Assembly: GCF_019396325.1 (NCBI RefSeq)
Contig: NZ_JAHKRO010000009.1
Span: forward strand, 101,837 to 165,836
Reading direction: 5' to 3'
DNA: 64,000 bases
DNA from: Nonomuraea ceibae
GTDB taxonomy: Bacteria > Actinomycetota > Actinomycetes > Streptosporangiales > Streptosporangiaceae
Shown: positions 33,131 to 42,255 of the stretch, piece by piece
How positions within the stretch are numbered: position 1 is the stretch's first letter
Layout of the letters: every line of letters begins with the position of its first letter
Translations under genes and position numbers: made by a program
Notes under the pieces: generated by a model
Databases searched by the model: none
Seen by the model: only the letters and a program-made list of their open reading frames with translations
Told to the model about the DNA's origin: nothing

Positions 33131-35239
33131 ATGCGACCGGTCACAGATTTGCAGCGGAAGGTGGCGCCGTTCGAGGTCGTCACCGAGATGACTCCCTCGG
33201 GCGACCAGCCGACGGCCATCGCCGAGCTGGAGCGCCGCGTCAAGGCCGGCGCCAAGGACAGCGTGCTGCTCGGCGCCACCGGCACCGGCAAGACCGCCAC
33301 CATCGCGTGGCTCATCGAGCGGCTGCAGCGGCCCGCGCTCGTCATGCAGCCCAACAAGACCCTCGCCGCCCAGTTCGCCAACGAGCTGCGCGAGATGCTG
33401 CCCAACAACGCGGTCGAATACTTCGTCTCCTACTACGACTACTACCAGCCCGAGGCGTACGTCCCGCAGAGCGACACCTACATCGAGAAGGACTCCTCGA
33501 TCAACGACGAGGTCGAGCGGCTGCGCCACTCGGCCACCAACTCGCTGCTCACCCGCCGCGACACCATCGTCGTCGCCTCCGTCTCCTGCATCTACGGCCT
33601 GGGCACCCCGCAGGAGTACGTCGACCGCATGGCCCGGCTGCGCGTCGGCATGGACGTCGACCGCGACCAGCTCCTGCGCCGCCTCGTCGACATGCAGTAC
33701 ACCCGCAACGACCTGGCCTTCACCCGGGGCACGTTCCGGGTGCGCGGCGACACGATCGAGATCATCCCCAAGTACGAAGAGCTCGCCGTGCGCATCGAGA
33801 TGTTCGGCGACGAGATCGAGAAGCTGTCCACGATGCACCCGCTGACCGGCGAGGTCATCACCGAGGACGAAGAGCTCTACATCTTCCCCGCCTCCCACTA
33901 CGTCGCCGGCGAGGAGCGCATGGCCGCCGCCGTCGCCGGGATCGAGGCCGAGCTGACCGACCGGCTGGCCGAGCTGGAGCGCCAGGGCAAGCTGCTGGAG
34001 GCCCAGCGGCTGCGCATGCGCACCACCTACGACATCGAGATGATGCGCCAGATCGGCACCTGCTCCGGCATCGAGAACTACTCCCGCCACATGGACGGCC
34101 GCCCCGCCGGCAGCGCCCCCAACACGCTGCTCGACTACTTCCCCGAGGACTTCGTCCTGGTGCTCGACGAGTCCCACCAGACCGTGCCGCAGATCGGCGC
34201 CATGTACGAAGGCGACGCCTCCCGCAAGCGCACGCTCGTCGACCACGGCTTCCGGCTGCCGTCCGCGATGGACAACCGGCCGCTGAAGTGGGAGGAGTTC
34301 CTGGAGCGGATCGGCCAGACCGTCTACCTGTCGGCCACGCCCGGCCCGTACGAGCTCGGCCGCGTCAAGGGCGACGTCGTCGAGCAGGTCATCCGGCCCA
34401 CCGGCCTGGTCGACCCGGAGGTCGTCGTCAAGCCCACCAAGGGCCAGATCGACGACCTGGTGCACGAGATCCGCGAGCGAGCCGACCGCGACGAGCGCGT
34501 CCTGGTCACCACGCTGACCAAGAAGATGGCCGAGGACCTCACCGACTACCTGCTGGAGCTCGGCATCCGGGTCCGCTACCTGCACAGCGAGGTCGACACG
34601 CTGCGCCGCATCGAGCTGCTGCGCGAGCTGCGCGTCGGCGAGTACGACGTGCTCGTCGGCATCAACCTGCTGCGCGAGGGCCTCGACCTGCCCGAGGTGT
34701 CGCTGGTGGCCATCCTCGACGCCGACAAGGAGGGCTTCCTGCGCTCCGAGACGTCGCTCATCCAGACCATCGGCCGCGCCGCCCGAAACGTCTCCGGCCA
34801 GGTCCACATGTACGCCGACAAGGTCACGCCGTCCATGGAGCGGGCCATCGACGAGACCAACCGGCGCCGGGCCAAGCAGGTCGCCTACAACGAGGCCAAC
34901 GGCATCGACCCGCAGCCGCTGCGCAAGAAGATCGCCGACATCCTCGACTCGCTGCAGCGCGAGGACGCCGACACCCAGCAGCTCATGGGCGGCGGGCGCA
35001 GCCAGTCCCGGGGCAAGGCCCCCGTCCCCGGGTTCGCCGCCGCCAAGGCCGGCCAGCACGCCAAGGCCATCGCCGGCGAGATGCCGAGGGCGCAGATGGA
35101 GTCGCTGATCGAGTCGCTCACCGAGCAGATGCACCAGGCGGCGGCCGACCTCCAGTTCGAGGTCGCCGCCCGGCTCCGCGACGAGATCAAGGAGCTCAAG
35201 CGCGAGCTTCGCGACATGCGCGAGGCCGGCATCAGTTAA
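33131..35239 (+). CDS. uvrB: Excinuclease ABC subunit B
   Basis: 702 residues. Walker [17 protein letters not shown], beta-hairpin region [25 protein letters not shown]-like VLVLDESHQ, helicase motifs [17 protein letters not shown] and [10 protein letters not shown], and a C-terminal UVR domain ([20 protein letters not shown]) that binds UvrC. Damage-verifying helicase of nucleotide excision repair. The ATG at 33131 matches the usual start ([17 protein letters not shown]); a GTG three codons earlier is possible. No SOS-type operator was seen upstream. Confidence 0.97.
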   Translation: MRPVTDLQRKVAPFEVVTEMTPSGDQPTAIAELERRVKAGAKDSVLLGATGTGKTATIAWLIERLQRPALVMQPNKTLAAQFANELREMLPNNAVEYFVSYYDYYQPEAYVPQSDTYIEKDSSINDEVERLRHSATNSLLTRRDTIVVASVSCIYGLGTPQEYVDRMARLRVGMDVDRDQLLRRLVDMQYTRNDLAFTRGTFRVRGDTIEIIPKYEELAVRIEMFGDEIEKLSTMHPLTGEVITEDEELYIFPASHYVAGEERMAAAVAGIEAELTDRLAELERQGKLLEAQRLRMRTTYDIEMMRQIGTCSGIENYSRHMDGRPAGSAPNTLLDYFPEDFVLVLDESHQTVPQIGAMYEGDASRKRTLVDHGFRLPSAMDNRPLKWEEFLERIGQTVYLSATPGPYELGRVKGDVVEQVIRPTGLVDPEVVVKPTKGQIDDLVHEIRERADRDERVLVTTLTKKMAEDLTDYLLELGIRVRYLHSEVDTLRRIELLRELRVGEYDVLVGINLLREGLDLPEVSLVAILDADKEGFLRSETSLIQTIGRAARNVSGQVHMYADKVTPSMERAIDETNRRRAKQVAYNEANGIDPQPLRKKIADILDSLQREDADTQQLMGGGRSQSRGKAPVPGFAAAKAGQHAKAIAGEMPRAQMESLIESLTEQMHQAAADLQFEVAARLRDEIKELKRELRDMREAGIS

Positions 35240-35255
35240 CCCTCTGGAGGACGAC

Positions 35256-35606
35256 GTGTCGCTCGACCTGTTCGCAGGCGTCCCCGTCACCGACTACGCC
35301 GCCGCGCTGCCGTGGTACGAGCGGCTGTTCGGCGGGCCGCCGTCGTTCCTGCCCAACGAGATCGAGGCGGTGTGGGAGGTGGCCCCCGGCCGCCACGTCT
35401 ACATCGTGCAGGCGCCCGAGCGGGCGGGCAACGCGCTGGTGCTGGCGTTCGTCGACGACCTGGACGCCCGGGTCGCCGGCCTGGCCGCCCGCGGCCTGGA
35501 GCCCGCCCGCCGCGAGACGTACGAGGGCGGCGTCACCAAGGTCACCTACCGCGACCCGGAAGGCAACGAGCTCAGCTTCGGCGGCGCCCTGGAGCCCCGG
35601 GCATGA
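35256..35606 (+). CDS. VOC-superfamily (glyoxalase/bleomycin-resistance fold) protein
   Basis: 116 residues from a GTG preceded by GGAGG. One pair of beta-alpha-beta-beta-beta modules: AGVPVTDYAAALPWYERLFG at the start and VTKVTYRDPEGNELSFGG at the end, the usual VOC pattern with the terminal metal-position Glu (GNEL). Such proteins are metal-dependent lyases or dioxygenases, or small-molecule binders; substrate unknown. 16 bases after uvrB, so possibly cotranscribed, and followed by a hairpin. Confidence 0.88.
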   Translation: MSLDLFAGVPVTDYAAALPWYERLFGGPPSFLPNEIEAVWEVAPGRHVYIVQAPERAGNALVLAFVDDLDARVAGLAARGLEPARRETYEGGVTKVTYRDPEGNELSFGGALEPRA

Positions 35607-35609
35607 GGG

Positions 35610-35640
35610 AGGGCCCGCGCCGCGTGGTGGCGTGGGCCCT
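35610..35640. terminator. Bidirectional terminator-like hairpin
   Basis: 12-bp stem AGGGCCCGCGCC (35610-35621) / GGCGTGGGCCCT (35629-35640) with one G-T pair and a 7-nt loop, between the convergent VOC and PepSY genes. Confidence 0.7.
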
Positions 35641-35660
35641 TGACGGACGGGTGGGCGGGG

Positions 35661-36383
35661 TCAGCTGGTGGAGCTGTTCTTGGTGACGTCGCCGGTGGCC
35701 GCGTCGACCGTCACCTCGTGCTTGGTGCCGTTGGGGGTGACGACGTCCGACTCCCAGACGGTCTTGCCGTTGCTGCTGTCCAGGTTCAGCTCGGTGATGC
35801 GCCCCTGCGGGACCGAGGCGGCGATCTTGTCGGCGGCCTGGGCGTAGGTGAGCTTGGCGGCCTTGACCCGCTCCAGGTGCTTCTGCTTGTCCTCGGCGTC
35901 CGACTCCTCGGCGGTGGGGCCGTTCACCACCTGGCCGCTGGCGCCGTCGACGTCCATCTGCTGCTCGGCGCCGGTGTTGTCGACGACCTGGACCTCCCAG
36001 AGCTTGCCGCCCTCCTCGCTCTCGATGGAGATGAGCGTGGAGTTCGGGACCGCGGCGAGTGCGGCCTCGGCGGCCTTCTTGAGATCGGCGACGCCTGCCG
36101 TGGTGGCGCCCGGCGAGGGGCTGCCGTCGGTGGGGGAGGGCGTCGCGTCCGTGCCCGTGGGCGAGGCCTCGGGGTCCGTCGGCGAGTCCTCCGGGTCCAC
36201 GGGCGGGCTCCCCGGGTCGACGGGCATGTCCTCCGTGCCGGTCGGCGCGGGGGCCGGCGACCCGGCCGCCTGAGCGGTCCCGGTCTCGCCCGGCGCGGCC
36301 GGGCCGCAGCCCGCGCCGGTCAGCAGTGCGGCGCTCGCCAGCGTGGCGCCGATGATCTTGTTGCGCTTGGTCTCCCCGTTCAT
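35661..36383 (-). CDS. PepSY-domain lipoprotein
   Basis: 240 residues from the ATG at 36383. Signal peptide with lipobox TGAGC, then a ~70-residue Pro/Asp/Thr/Ser-rich linker with repeated S/P-P-T/V-D-P motifs. Two PepSY domains follow: AAEAALAAVPNSTLISIESE ... WEVQVVDNTGAEQQMDVDG, and AADKIAASVPQGRITELNL ... WESDVVTPNGTKHEVTVDA. PepSY domains are usually inhibitory or regulatory modules for peptidases or other exported enzymes; the partner is unknown. Convergent with the VOC gene across a shared hairpin. Confidence 0.85.
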   Translation of the reverse strand: MNGETKRNKIIGATLASAALLTGAGCGPAAPGETGTAQAAGSPAPAPTGTEDMPVDPGSPPVDPEDSPTDPEASPTGTDATPSPTDGSPSPGATTAGVADLKKAAEAALAAVPNSTLISIESEEGGKLWEVQVVDNTGAEQQMDVDGASGQVVNGPTAEESDAEDKQKHLERVKAAKLTYAQAADKIAASVPQGRITELNLDSSNGKTVWESDVVTPNGTKHEVTVDAATGDVTKNSSTS

Positions 36384-36466
36384 GCGGGGACGACTGCCCG
36401 GAATGTGCTGGTATATCACCCGGTCAAGGACTGTTGTACGGTTCCCGGCCCGCGCATGACGCTCGC

Positions 36467-36826
36467 TCAGCCGAGCGGGCTGGCGTGACGCGGCTCGTAC
36501 AGGCCGATCGTGGCGCCGCTGGGCAGCGTCAGCGTCGTCGCCAGGCCGTACCCCTCGTCGGTGACGGGACCGGCGGCCACGCCCCGCGCGGCGAGACCGG
36601 CGACGGTCCCGGCGACGTCGTCGCACATCAGGTGCAGCGTCACCACCGGATCGGCGTCGGTCGGATGGACGCCCAGCTCGGCCGGCGGCGTCCTGAAGAT
36701 GAGCCACCCGGCCCCGGACGCCGCGTCCTCCACGTACGGCCATTCGAGCACGTCACGCAGGAACGCCCGGTCCGCCTCCGGATCCCGGCTGTGGAACAGC
36801 AGATGCAGTCCGCGAATCACCCTCAC
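36467..36826 (-). CDS. VOC-superfamily protein
   Basis: 119 residues from a GTG at 36826 (an alternative GTG is two codons later). Starts VIRGLHLLFHSRDPEADRAF, ends TLTLPSGATIGLYEPRH, with VTLHLMCDDVAGTVAGLAAR between: the single-domain glyoxalase-like pattern. His and Glu at the metal positions are present. Substrate unknown. Unrelated in detail to the VOC protein at 35.3 kb. Confidence 0.82.
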   Translation of the reverse strand: MRVIRGLHLLFHSRDPEADRAFLRDVLEWPYVEDAASGAGWLIFRTPPAELGVHPTDADPVVTLHLMCDDVAGTVAGLAARGVAAGPVTDEGYGLATTLTLPSGATIGLYEPRHASPLG

Positions 36827-36875
36827 AGTCTCGCGCCCGGCGCCCCGCACGGGAAGAACCCACGCCCCAGCGGGC

Positions 36876-37454
36876 TCAGCGTCTGACTTTGTCCAGATCG
36901 AGGTCGATGTCCACCGGGAAGCCGATGTCGGTGCGCAGGCGGCCGCGGTGGATGCCGGTGGGGACGTACGCCTTGACGGCGGGCTCCAGCTCGAACGTGT
37001 AGACGACGGGCCGTTCGTCCTCCAGCTCGACACGCCAGAAGTACGTGATCCCCGCGCTCGAATACTTGCTGGGCTTGGTCGTTCGATCCCTGTCGCGGGA
37101 CTCCTCCGACACCACCTCGACGATGAGGTGGACGTCCTCAGGCTTGAAGCTGGTCAGGCCGACCCGCTGGGCCGCGGTGTCCTTCACCAGGAGGATGTCC
37201 GGCTCGGGACGCTGCCGCAGCCCCAGGGTGACGGTCATCTCGCGGACGACGACCAGATGCTCGGGAGGCGTGAGCTCCCGTTCGAACAACCTGAGCGCGA
37301 GCATGTGGAACAACGTCTGGGGGGACATCATGATGAGGGATCCATCGATCAGCTCGACGTGCCTGGGCGCGTCGGGAGGGAGACGGTCGAGCATGTCGGC
37401 GGTCCAGCCGCCGGGAGGGCCGGGATAGAACCATTCCGGCAAGGCCGTGCTCAT
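36876..37454 (-). CDS. Uma2-family (DUF820) putative PD-(D/E)XK nuclease
   Basis: 192 residues from the ATG at 37454, preceded by AGGAGG. Uma2 features: ELIDGSLIMMSPQTLFHMLA, the catalytic EPDILLVKD (Asp) and VHLIVEVVSEESRDRDRTTK (E-x-V and later Lys), then KYSSAGITYFWRVELED. The fold is a restriction-endonuclease-like core. These genes are greatly expanded in actinomycetes and cyanobacteria, with unclear function. No partner gene of a restriction or mobile system lies next to it. Confidence 0.88.
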   Translation of the reverse strand: MSTALPEWFYPGPPGGWTADMLDRLPPDAPRHVELIDGSLIMMSPQTLFHMLALRLFERELTPPEHLVVVREMTVTLGLRQRPEPDILLVKDTAAQRVGLTSFKPEDVHLIVEVVSEESRDRDRTTKPSKYSSAGITYFWRVELEDERPVVYTFELEPAVKAYVPTGIHRGRLRTDIGFPVDIDLDLDKVRR

Positions 37455-37510
37455 CGATGCGCCTCCTGAACGGTGACCCTCTGATGCAATTATGCCACGA
37501 TCCGTAGTCG

Positions 37511-38116
37511 TCAGGAGGGGTCGCGGCGTTCCTGCATGGTCTTGCGGTAGAGGTCGTCGATCTCGTCGAGGGGGTCGGGGGCGGGGCGGCGGGACTCGAT
37601 CTCCAGGTTGGTGCGCGTGTCGAGGTCGTCGATGCCCGTGGCCGAGTGGTGGACCTGGTCGCTGAGCAGGTCGGCGCGGATGCGGGCGCACATGGCCGTC
37701 AGCCTTGCCTGGTGCTGGCGCAGCCGGTCGAGCGTGGCGTGGTCGACGTACGGGGAGAGGCGGCGCTGCTGGGCGTACATGCCGAGCTGGCCGTCGTGCA
37801 CGTCGGCCTGGGCGGTCAGGTCGGCCAGCAGGCGGGGCAGGTCGCCGAGGCCCCAGCCCTGGGCCTGCGCCTGCTCGACGGCCTGGCGGGTGAGCGACAC
37901 CTCGCGGCGCAGGTCGAGGCGGAGGCGCTCGACCTCGGCGGCGTCGCCGGTGCCCATCGCGTTGACGTGCGTGGTCAGCCGGGTCGTGGCCTGCTTGGCC
38001 TTGGTGGCGGCCTTCCTGCCGAGCTTGACCAGGAGGTAGACGCCGACCCCGGCCAGCAGCAGGAGGAACGCCAGGATCACCAGCACGATGAGGACGATTT
38101 CGCTGATCGTGGCCAC
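37511..38116 (-). CDS. Single-pass membrane protein with helical cytoplasmic domain
   Basis: About 201 residues. One N-terminal membrane segment (IVLIVLVILAFLLLLAGVGVYLLV), then a basic juxtamembrane stretch (RKAATKAKQATTRL) and a long predicted helical/coiled-coil region (EVERLRLDLRREVSLTRQAVEQ, ATLDRLRQHQARLTAMCARIR). The C terminus is acidic (DPLDEIDDLYRKTMQERRD). No named family recognised. The start is uncertain: the GTG at 38116 directly abuts AGGAG, and the frame extends to 38179. Confidence 0.7.
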   Translation of the reverse strand: MATISEIVLIVLVILAFLLLLAGVGVYLLVKLGRKAATKAKQATTRLTTHVNAMGTGDAAEVERLRLDLRREVSLTRQAVEQAQAQGWGLGDLPRLLADLTAQADVHDGQLGMYAQQRRLSPYVDHATLDRLRQHQARLTAMCARIRADLLSDQVHHSATGIDDLDTRTNLEIESRRPAPDPLDEIDDLYRKTMQERRDPS

Positions 38117-38216
38117 CTCCTGTTGAGTTCTCGCCTTGAGAATAGCCGTGCCGAGGGCACGCACCAACGCACGGACCAACGCGCGGGCGGCCGCTCCGGG
38201 TTCCCGCCGCCGTTGA

Positions 38217-38951
38217 TCACCTCAGGCCGAGCTCGTCCGGATACGGGGAGAGGAACGTCTGGTCCCGTACGTAGCCGGCGGCCTCGCCCCGGGCGAGGTG
38301 GCGCAGCAGGGCCAGCGGCACGCCGAGCGCCACTCTGCCCTCCTGGTAGGAGGCGATGGCCTCGGCCAGGCCGACGCGGTCGGCCGGGTCGAGGTCGTCG
38401 CCGAGCATGCCCAGGCAGTGCTGCAGGACGTTGACGTTGCGCCCGGCCGACGTCCTGGCCGCCATCGCGGTGCGGAAGGCGGCGCCGTACGCGGCGGCGA
38501 GCTCCGCACGCGGCCTGGTGCCCGCCTCGGCCACCAGGCGGCCGGTCTCGCGGTAGCCCGTGGGCGAGTGGGCGAGCAGCTGCATCTTGTGCCGCGACTG
38601 GAAGGCCACCAGGTCGCGAGGCTGCCAGTCGCCCCGCAGCAGCTCGCGCAGACGGGCGTGCGCGAAGATCCGCTCGGTGAACGCCTCGCGCAGGACGGCG
38701 TCGTCGAGCCCGGCCTCGTCCTCGATCACCGCGTCGGCGGCTGGGCGGCGGGCGCTGGACCCGGTGAGGACGTACCCGTCGGCGGCCGGGCCGATCCCGC
38801 TCCCGGAGCGGATCGGCAGCCAGTCGACGTACGGTCCCAGGTCGTGGAGGAAGCGGGCGCGGCCGTCGCCGCCGTTGCGCCGTACGGGCTCGCCGAGCAG
38901 GCGGCTCGGCACCGCCACCCGTGGCCGGCCCCACGCGCGCTCCCCGGACAT
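38217..38951 (-). CDS. DUF1722 (YbgA-like) protein with degenerate, cysteine-less TudS/DUF523 N terminus
   Basis: 244 residues. Residues ~115-244 are an intact DUF1722 domain: AFTERIFAHARLRELL, DLVAFQSRHKMQLLAHSPTG, RNVNVLQHCLGMLGDDLDPA, ending TFLSPYPDELGLR. The N terminus is recognisably DUF523 (now known as the TudS thiouracil/thiouridine desulfidase domain): VAVPSRLLGEPVRRNGGDGR and GPYVDWLPIR. The first two cluster cysteines are replaced (SRLLG for SCLLG; RSGSG for CPEV), and about 80 residues including the third are missing. It probably cannot hold an Fe-S cluster. Divergent (66 bases) from an SDR-DUF2867 gene, an association often seen near photolyase/light-response genes. Confidence 0.82.
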   Translation of the reverse strand: MSGERAWGRPRVAVPSRLLGEPVRRNGGDGRARFLHDLGPYVDWLPIRSGSGIGPAADGYVLTGSSARRPAADAVIEDEAGLDDAVLREAFTERIFAHARLRELLRGDWQPRDLVAFQSRHKMQLLAHSPTGYRETGRLVAEAGTRPRAELAAAYGAAFRTAMAARTSAGRNVNVLQHCLGMLGDDLDPADRVGLAEAIASYQEGRVALGVPLALLRHLARGEAAGYVRDQTFLSPYPDELGLR

Positions 38952-39017
38952 GCCCCACGGCTGCCCGCGATCCGCGCCCCCACGCATGACGGGCGGTGCC
39001 GGGGGAACAGGCGTGGC

Positions 39018-40487
39018 ATGCCGTTGTGCCTGGTCACAGGGGCGACCGGCTATATCGGCGGGCGGCTGGCCCCCGAGCTGCTGGCCGCCGGTCATGACGT
39101 GCGGTGCATGGTGCGTTCGGCCGGGCGGCTGCGCGACCTGCCGTGGGCGGCGCGTACGGAGGTGGTCGAGGCCGACGCCACGGACGCCGGGCGGACGCGG
39201 CGGGCGCTGGACGGGGTGGAGGTCGCGTACTACCTGATCCACACGATGGGGGCGAGCGGCCGGTTCGCCGAGCGGGACCGCCTGGCGGCGCGGACGTTCG
39301 CGGCGGCGGCGGCCGAGGCGGGGGTGCGGCGGATCGTCTACCTGGGCGGTCCGAGCGCCGGCGAGGCGCTCTCGCCGCATCTGCGGTCGCGGGCCGAGGT
39401 GGGGGAGATCTTCCTGGGGGGAGTGGTGCCGGCGGTGGTCCTGCGCGCCGCGATGATCATCGGGTCGGGGTCGGCGTCGTTCGAGATGCTGCGCTACCTG
39501 ACCGAGCGGCTGCCGGTGATGACGACACCGCGCTGGGTGCGGAGCCGCACCCAGCCGATCGCGGTACGGGACGTGCTGCGGTATCTGGTCGCGTGGGCGG
39601 AGGTGCCGGGGACGGTCAACCGAGGGTTCGACATAGGCGGGCCCGATGTCCTGACTTATGTCGACATGATGCAGGAGTACGCCGCCGTGGCCGGGCTGCC
39701 GCCCCGGCTGATCCTCCCGGTGCCGCTGCTCAGCCCCCGGCTGTCGAGCCTCTGGGTGGGGCTCGTCACGCCGGTCCCGGCGAGCATCGCCCGCCCGCTG
39801 GTGGAGTCGCTGCGCAACGAGGCCGTGTGCGGCGAGCACGACATCGCCCGCCACGTGCCCGACCCCGAGGGCGGGCTGGTCGGCTTCCGCCGGGCGGTGT
39901 CGCTGGCGCTGATGAAGATCAGGGAGGCCGACGTCGCCACGCGCTGGTCCTCGGCGTCCACGCCCGGCGCGCCCAGCGACCCGCTGCCCACCGACCCCGA
40001 CTGGGCGGGAGGCAGCCTCTTCGTCGACGACCGCAGCCTGGCCGTGCCGTCGAGCCCGGAGGCGCTGTGGCAGGTGATCGAGGGCATCGGCGGCCGCAAC
40101 GGCTGGTACTCGCTGCCGGTCGCCTGGAAGCTCAGGGGGCTGGCCGACCGGCTCGTCGGCGGCGTCGGGCTGCGGCGCGGCCGGCGCGATCCGGCGCGGC
40201 TGCGGGTGGGCGACACGATCGACTTCTGGCGGGTGGAGGAGGTGCTTCCCGGCCGGCTGCTGCGGCTGCGGGCCGAGATGCGGCTGCCCGGCCTGGCCTG
40301 GCTGGAGCTCGGCGTCACCCGCTCCGGCGGCCGGACGGTCTACACCCAGCGGGCGATCTTCCACCCGCACGGGCTGCTCGGCCACCTCTACTGGTGGGCG
40401 ATCTCGCCCTTCCACGGCCTGATCTTCGGCCGGATGCCGGTCAACGTGGCCGCCGCGGCCCGGCGACGGGAGCGATCCCGGTCCTGA
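39018..40487 (+). CDS. SDR-family oxidoreductase with C-terminal DUF2867
   Basis: 489 residues. N-terminal atypical SDR/NmrA-like Rossmann domain (~1-300) with NAD(P) motif VTGATGYIGGRLAPELL, DATDAGRTRRALDGVEVAYY and MIIGSGSASFEMLRYL. C-terminal DUF2867 (~310-475; WYSLPVAWKLRGLADRL, DTIDFWRVEEVLPGRLLRLRAEM), a START-like lipid-binding fold. Related actinomycete proteins occur beside DUF523/DUF1722 and photolyase or carotenoid genes. Catalytic role unknown. The ATG at 39018 starts directly at the Rossmann strand. Confidence 0.88.
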   Translation: MPLCLVTGATGYIGGRLAPELLAAGHDVRCMVRSAGRLRDLPWAARTEVVEADATDAGRTRRALDGVEVAYYLIHTMGASGRFAERDRLAARTFAAAAAEAGVRRIVYLGGPSAGEALSPHLRSRAEVGEIFLGGVVPAVVLRAAMIIGSGSASFEMLRYLTERLPVMTTPRWVRSRTQPIAVRDVLRYLVAWAEVPGTVNRGFDIGGPDVLTYVDMMQEYAAVAGLPPRLILPVPLLSPRLSSLWVGLVTPVPASIARPLVESLRNEAVCGEHDIARHVPDPEGGLVGFRRAVSLALMKIREADVATRWSSASTPGAPSDPLPTDPDWAGGSLFVDDRSLAVPSSPEALWQVIEGIGGRNGWYSLPVAWKLRGLADRLVGGVGLRRGRRDPARLRVGDTIDFWRVEEVLPGRLLRLRAEMRLPGLAWLELGVTRSGGRTVYTQRAIFHPHGLLGHLYWWAISPFHGLIFGRMPVNVAAAARRRERSRS

Positions 40488-40674
40488 GGCCCGTACCGCT
40501 GTGGTGACGGGCCGGGGAGCCCGGCGGCGCGGGTGCGCCGCCGGGCCCGTGTGCGGGCGCGGGCGGGGGCCACGACGAGTCCGCACGTCATCGGACGGTA
40601 CGGGACGGGCGGCCGCGGGCGGATCAGCCCGGAGGGGGATGACGGGTCAGCCCGGGGGATGATCCGGCAGGACG

Positions 40675-41268
40675 CTAGCCGGGCTGCCGCCTGCGCCCGG
40701 CCCGGTAGCGGCGCACCTTGCCGATCGTCCACCAGGCCGCCAGCGCGAACAGCGCCAGCAGGACGATCACCAGCAGCGGCAGGAAGATCGCGACCAGGCT
40801 CATGCCGAGCGCGCCCGTGTCCTCGGCCACGCTCGCCACCGGCGCCCCGGCCCCGGCGGTGCCGGCGTTGACCACGGGCCTGGCCGCCGTCTTGAGCGCG
40901 TGCACGGCCAGCGCGACCACGATGCCGAGCAGCCAGGACGCCCACGGGTTCTCGGTCATCCAGGTGGAGCGGTCGAGCTCGGCGGCGGCGCTGGTGGCGC
41001 TGAAGACGACGCCGCCGGACGCGGGTCGTACGACGGTCTGGATCAGGTCGTTGACCGTGTCGACGGCGGGCACCTTGTCCAGCACCATCTCCGCCGCCAG
41101 CAGCACGGCGATGATCGCCAGTACGCCCCAGTGGGACAGCCACGCGTAGCCGTCGGGCAGCCGCACCCGGTCGGTCAGGTTGGCCAGCACGCCCACGACG
41201 AGCAGCGGGATGTAGGCGTTGAGCCCGGCGGCGGTGGACAGGCCGAGCCCGGTCAGTGCGGCGAGCAT
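40675..41268 (-). CDS. DUF4126-type integral membrane protein
   Basis: 197 residues from the ATG at 41268 (AGGGG just upstream). About five membrane segments. Conserved-looking N-terminal GLGLSTAAGLNAYIPLLVVG and the loop DKVPAVDTVNDLIQTVVRPA, which match DUF4126 proteins. C-terminal basic tail RYRAGRRRQ. Function unknown for the family. It starts 4 bases after the stop of the phosphotransferase gene upstream on the same strand, so the two are likely cotranscribed. Confidence 0.82.
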   Translation of the reverse strand: MLAALTGLGLSTAAGLNAYIPLLVVGVLANLTDRVRLPDGYAWLSHWGVLAIIAVLLAAEMVLDKVPAVDTVNDLIQTVVRPASGGVVFSATSAAAELDRSTWMTENPWASWLLGIVVALAVHALKTAARPVVNAGTAGAGAPVASVAEDTGALGMSLVAIFLPLLVIVLLALFALAAWWTIGKVRRYRAGRRRQPG

Positions 41269-41272
41269 GCCC

Positions 41273-42187
41273 CTAGTCTGCCCGGGCGGCCTCGTCCATG
41301 AGGCGCCCGAGCCCACCGGCCCCACCGGCGGTGAACTCGGCCACGGCGCGCTCGTACTTCTCCATGCCCCACGACCAGAAGTCGAAGTCGATCGTGTCGT
41401 TGGCGCCGTCCTGGATGGAGGCCCACAGGGTCCAGCCGTACTTGGCCATCAGGCCGAGCAGCCGGGCGCGGGCGATCTTGTGGCGCAGGCGGCGGCCGTA
41501 GTAGGCGGTGACGAGCTCGTCGAGCTGGTCGAGCGACAGGTCCGACTCGCTCCACACGTTGCCCAGCTCGAAGCAGGCGTCGTTGTTGCCGGCGTACTCG
41601 TAGTCGATGAGCCACAGCCGCCGGCCGTCGTCGATGATGTTGCCCGGCAACAGGTCGTTGTTACACGGAACGGTGCCTTCTGCCCTTATTTCCAGACATT
41701 TACGGAGTTGCTCAACAACGGGCATGAACTCCAGGTACCGGTCCGGCAGCCGGAACCCCCGCTCCCGCACGATCGCCAGATAGCGCCGCTGCACGTCGAA
41801 CATGTCGAAGTCGCGCACGAACCGGGGCCCCGCGTGCAGCCGCCGGCACGCCTCGGCCACCCGCGGCAGGTTGGCCGAGTCGCGCACGTCGTCCTGTGTG
41901 AACGTGCGCCCCGGGATGAACCCCACCACCAGCACCCCCTCGCCCGGCAGGTAGGCGTGCACCGGCGCGCCCACGCCCGCCCGCGCGGCGGCGATCGAGG
42001 AGGCGTGCTCGGCGTTGCGGTCGATGGCCAGCAGCGACCCGTCGCTGGCCCACACCCGCACCACGTACGCCCCGCCGGGGGTGGTGACCTTGTAGTTGTG
42101 GTTGGTCAGGCCGCCGGGCAGCTCCTCCACGGAGCGCGGCACGCCTGCCAGCAGGGGGATGCGGTCGAGGATCTCGAGCACGGCCAT
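41273..42187 (-). CDS. Choline/ethanolamine kinase-like phosphotransferase
   Basis: 304 residues. Protein-kinase-like APH/choline kinase fold: N-terminal LPGGLTNHNYKVTTPGGAYV (nucleotide loop of choline kinases), Brenner motif CNNDLLPGNII (catalytic Asp) near residue 176, and LWLIDYEYAGNN (metal Asp) near 192. The NN and YEYAGNN features favour choline kinase/LicA-type over antibiotic kinases. Would phosphorylate choline or a similar amino alcohol. Divergent (68 bases) from a dimethylglycine/sarcosine dehydrogenase-like gene, so the two may share control and a choline-derived substrate pool. Confidence 0.87.
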   Translation of the reverse strand: MAVLEILDRIPLLAGVPRSVEELPGGLTNHNYKVTTPGGAYVVRVWASDGSLLAIDRNAEHASSIAAARAGVGAPVHAYLPGEGVLVVGFIPGRTFTQDDVRDSANLPRVAEACRRLHAGPRFVRDFDMFDVQRRYLAIVRERGFRLPDRYLEFMPVVEQLRKCLEIRAEGTVPCNNDLLPGNIIDDGRRLWLIDYEYAGNNDACFELGNVWSESDLSLDQLDELVTAYYGRRLRHKIARARLLGLMAKYGWTLWASIQDGANDTIDFDFWSWGMEKYERAVAEFTAGGAGGLGRLMDEAARAD

Positions 42188-42255
42188 GGTCGATGCTAGC
42201 TCCGCCCCGCTAAACGGTCTAGACCTTTTACGGCCCGCCGGTTAGCCTCGCGGGC

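Noticed and set aside
34500..34900. Antisense frames within uvrB
   Set aside because: No motifs or ribosome sites; helicase motifs V and VI of UvrB are read on the + strand here.
36876..37454. Uma2 gene as part of a restriction-modification or transposon system
   Set aside because: No methyltransferase, transposase, inverted repeats or target duplications are visible beside it.
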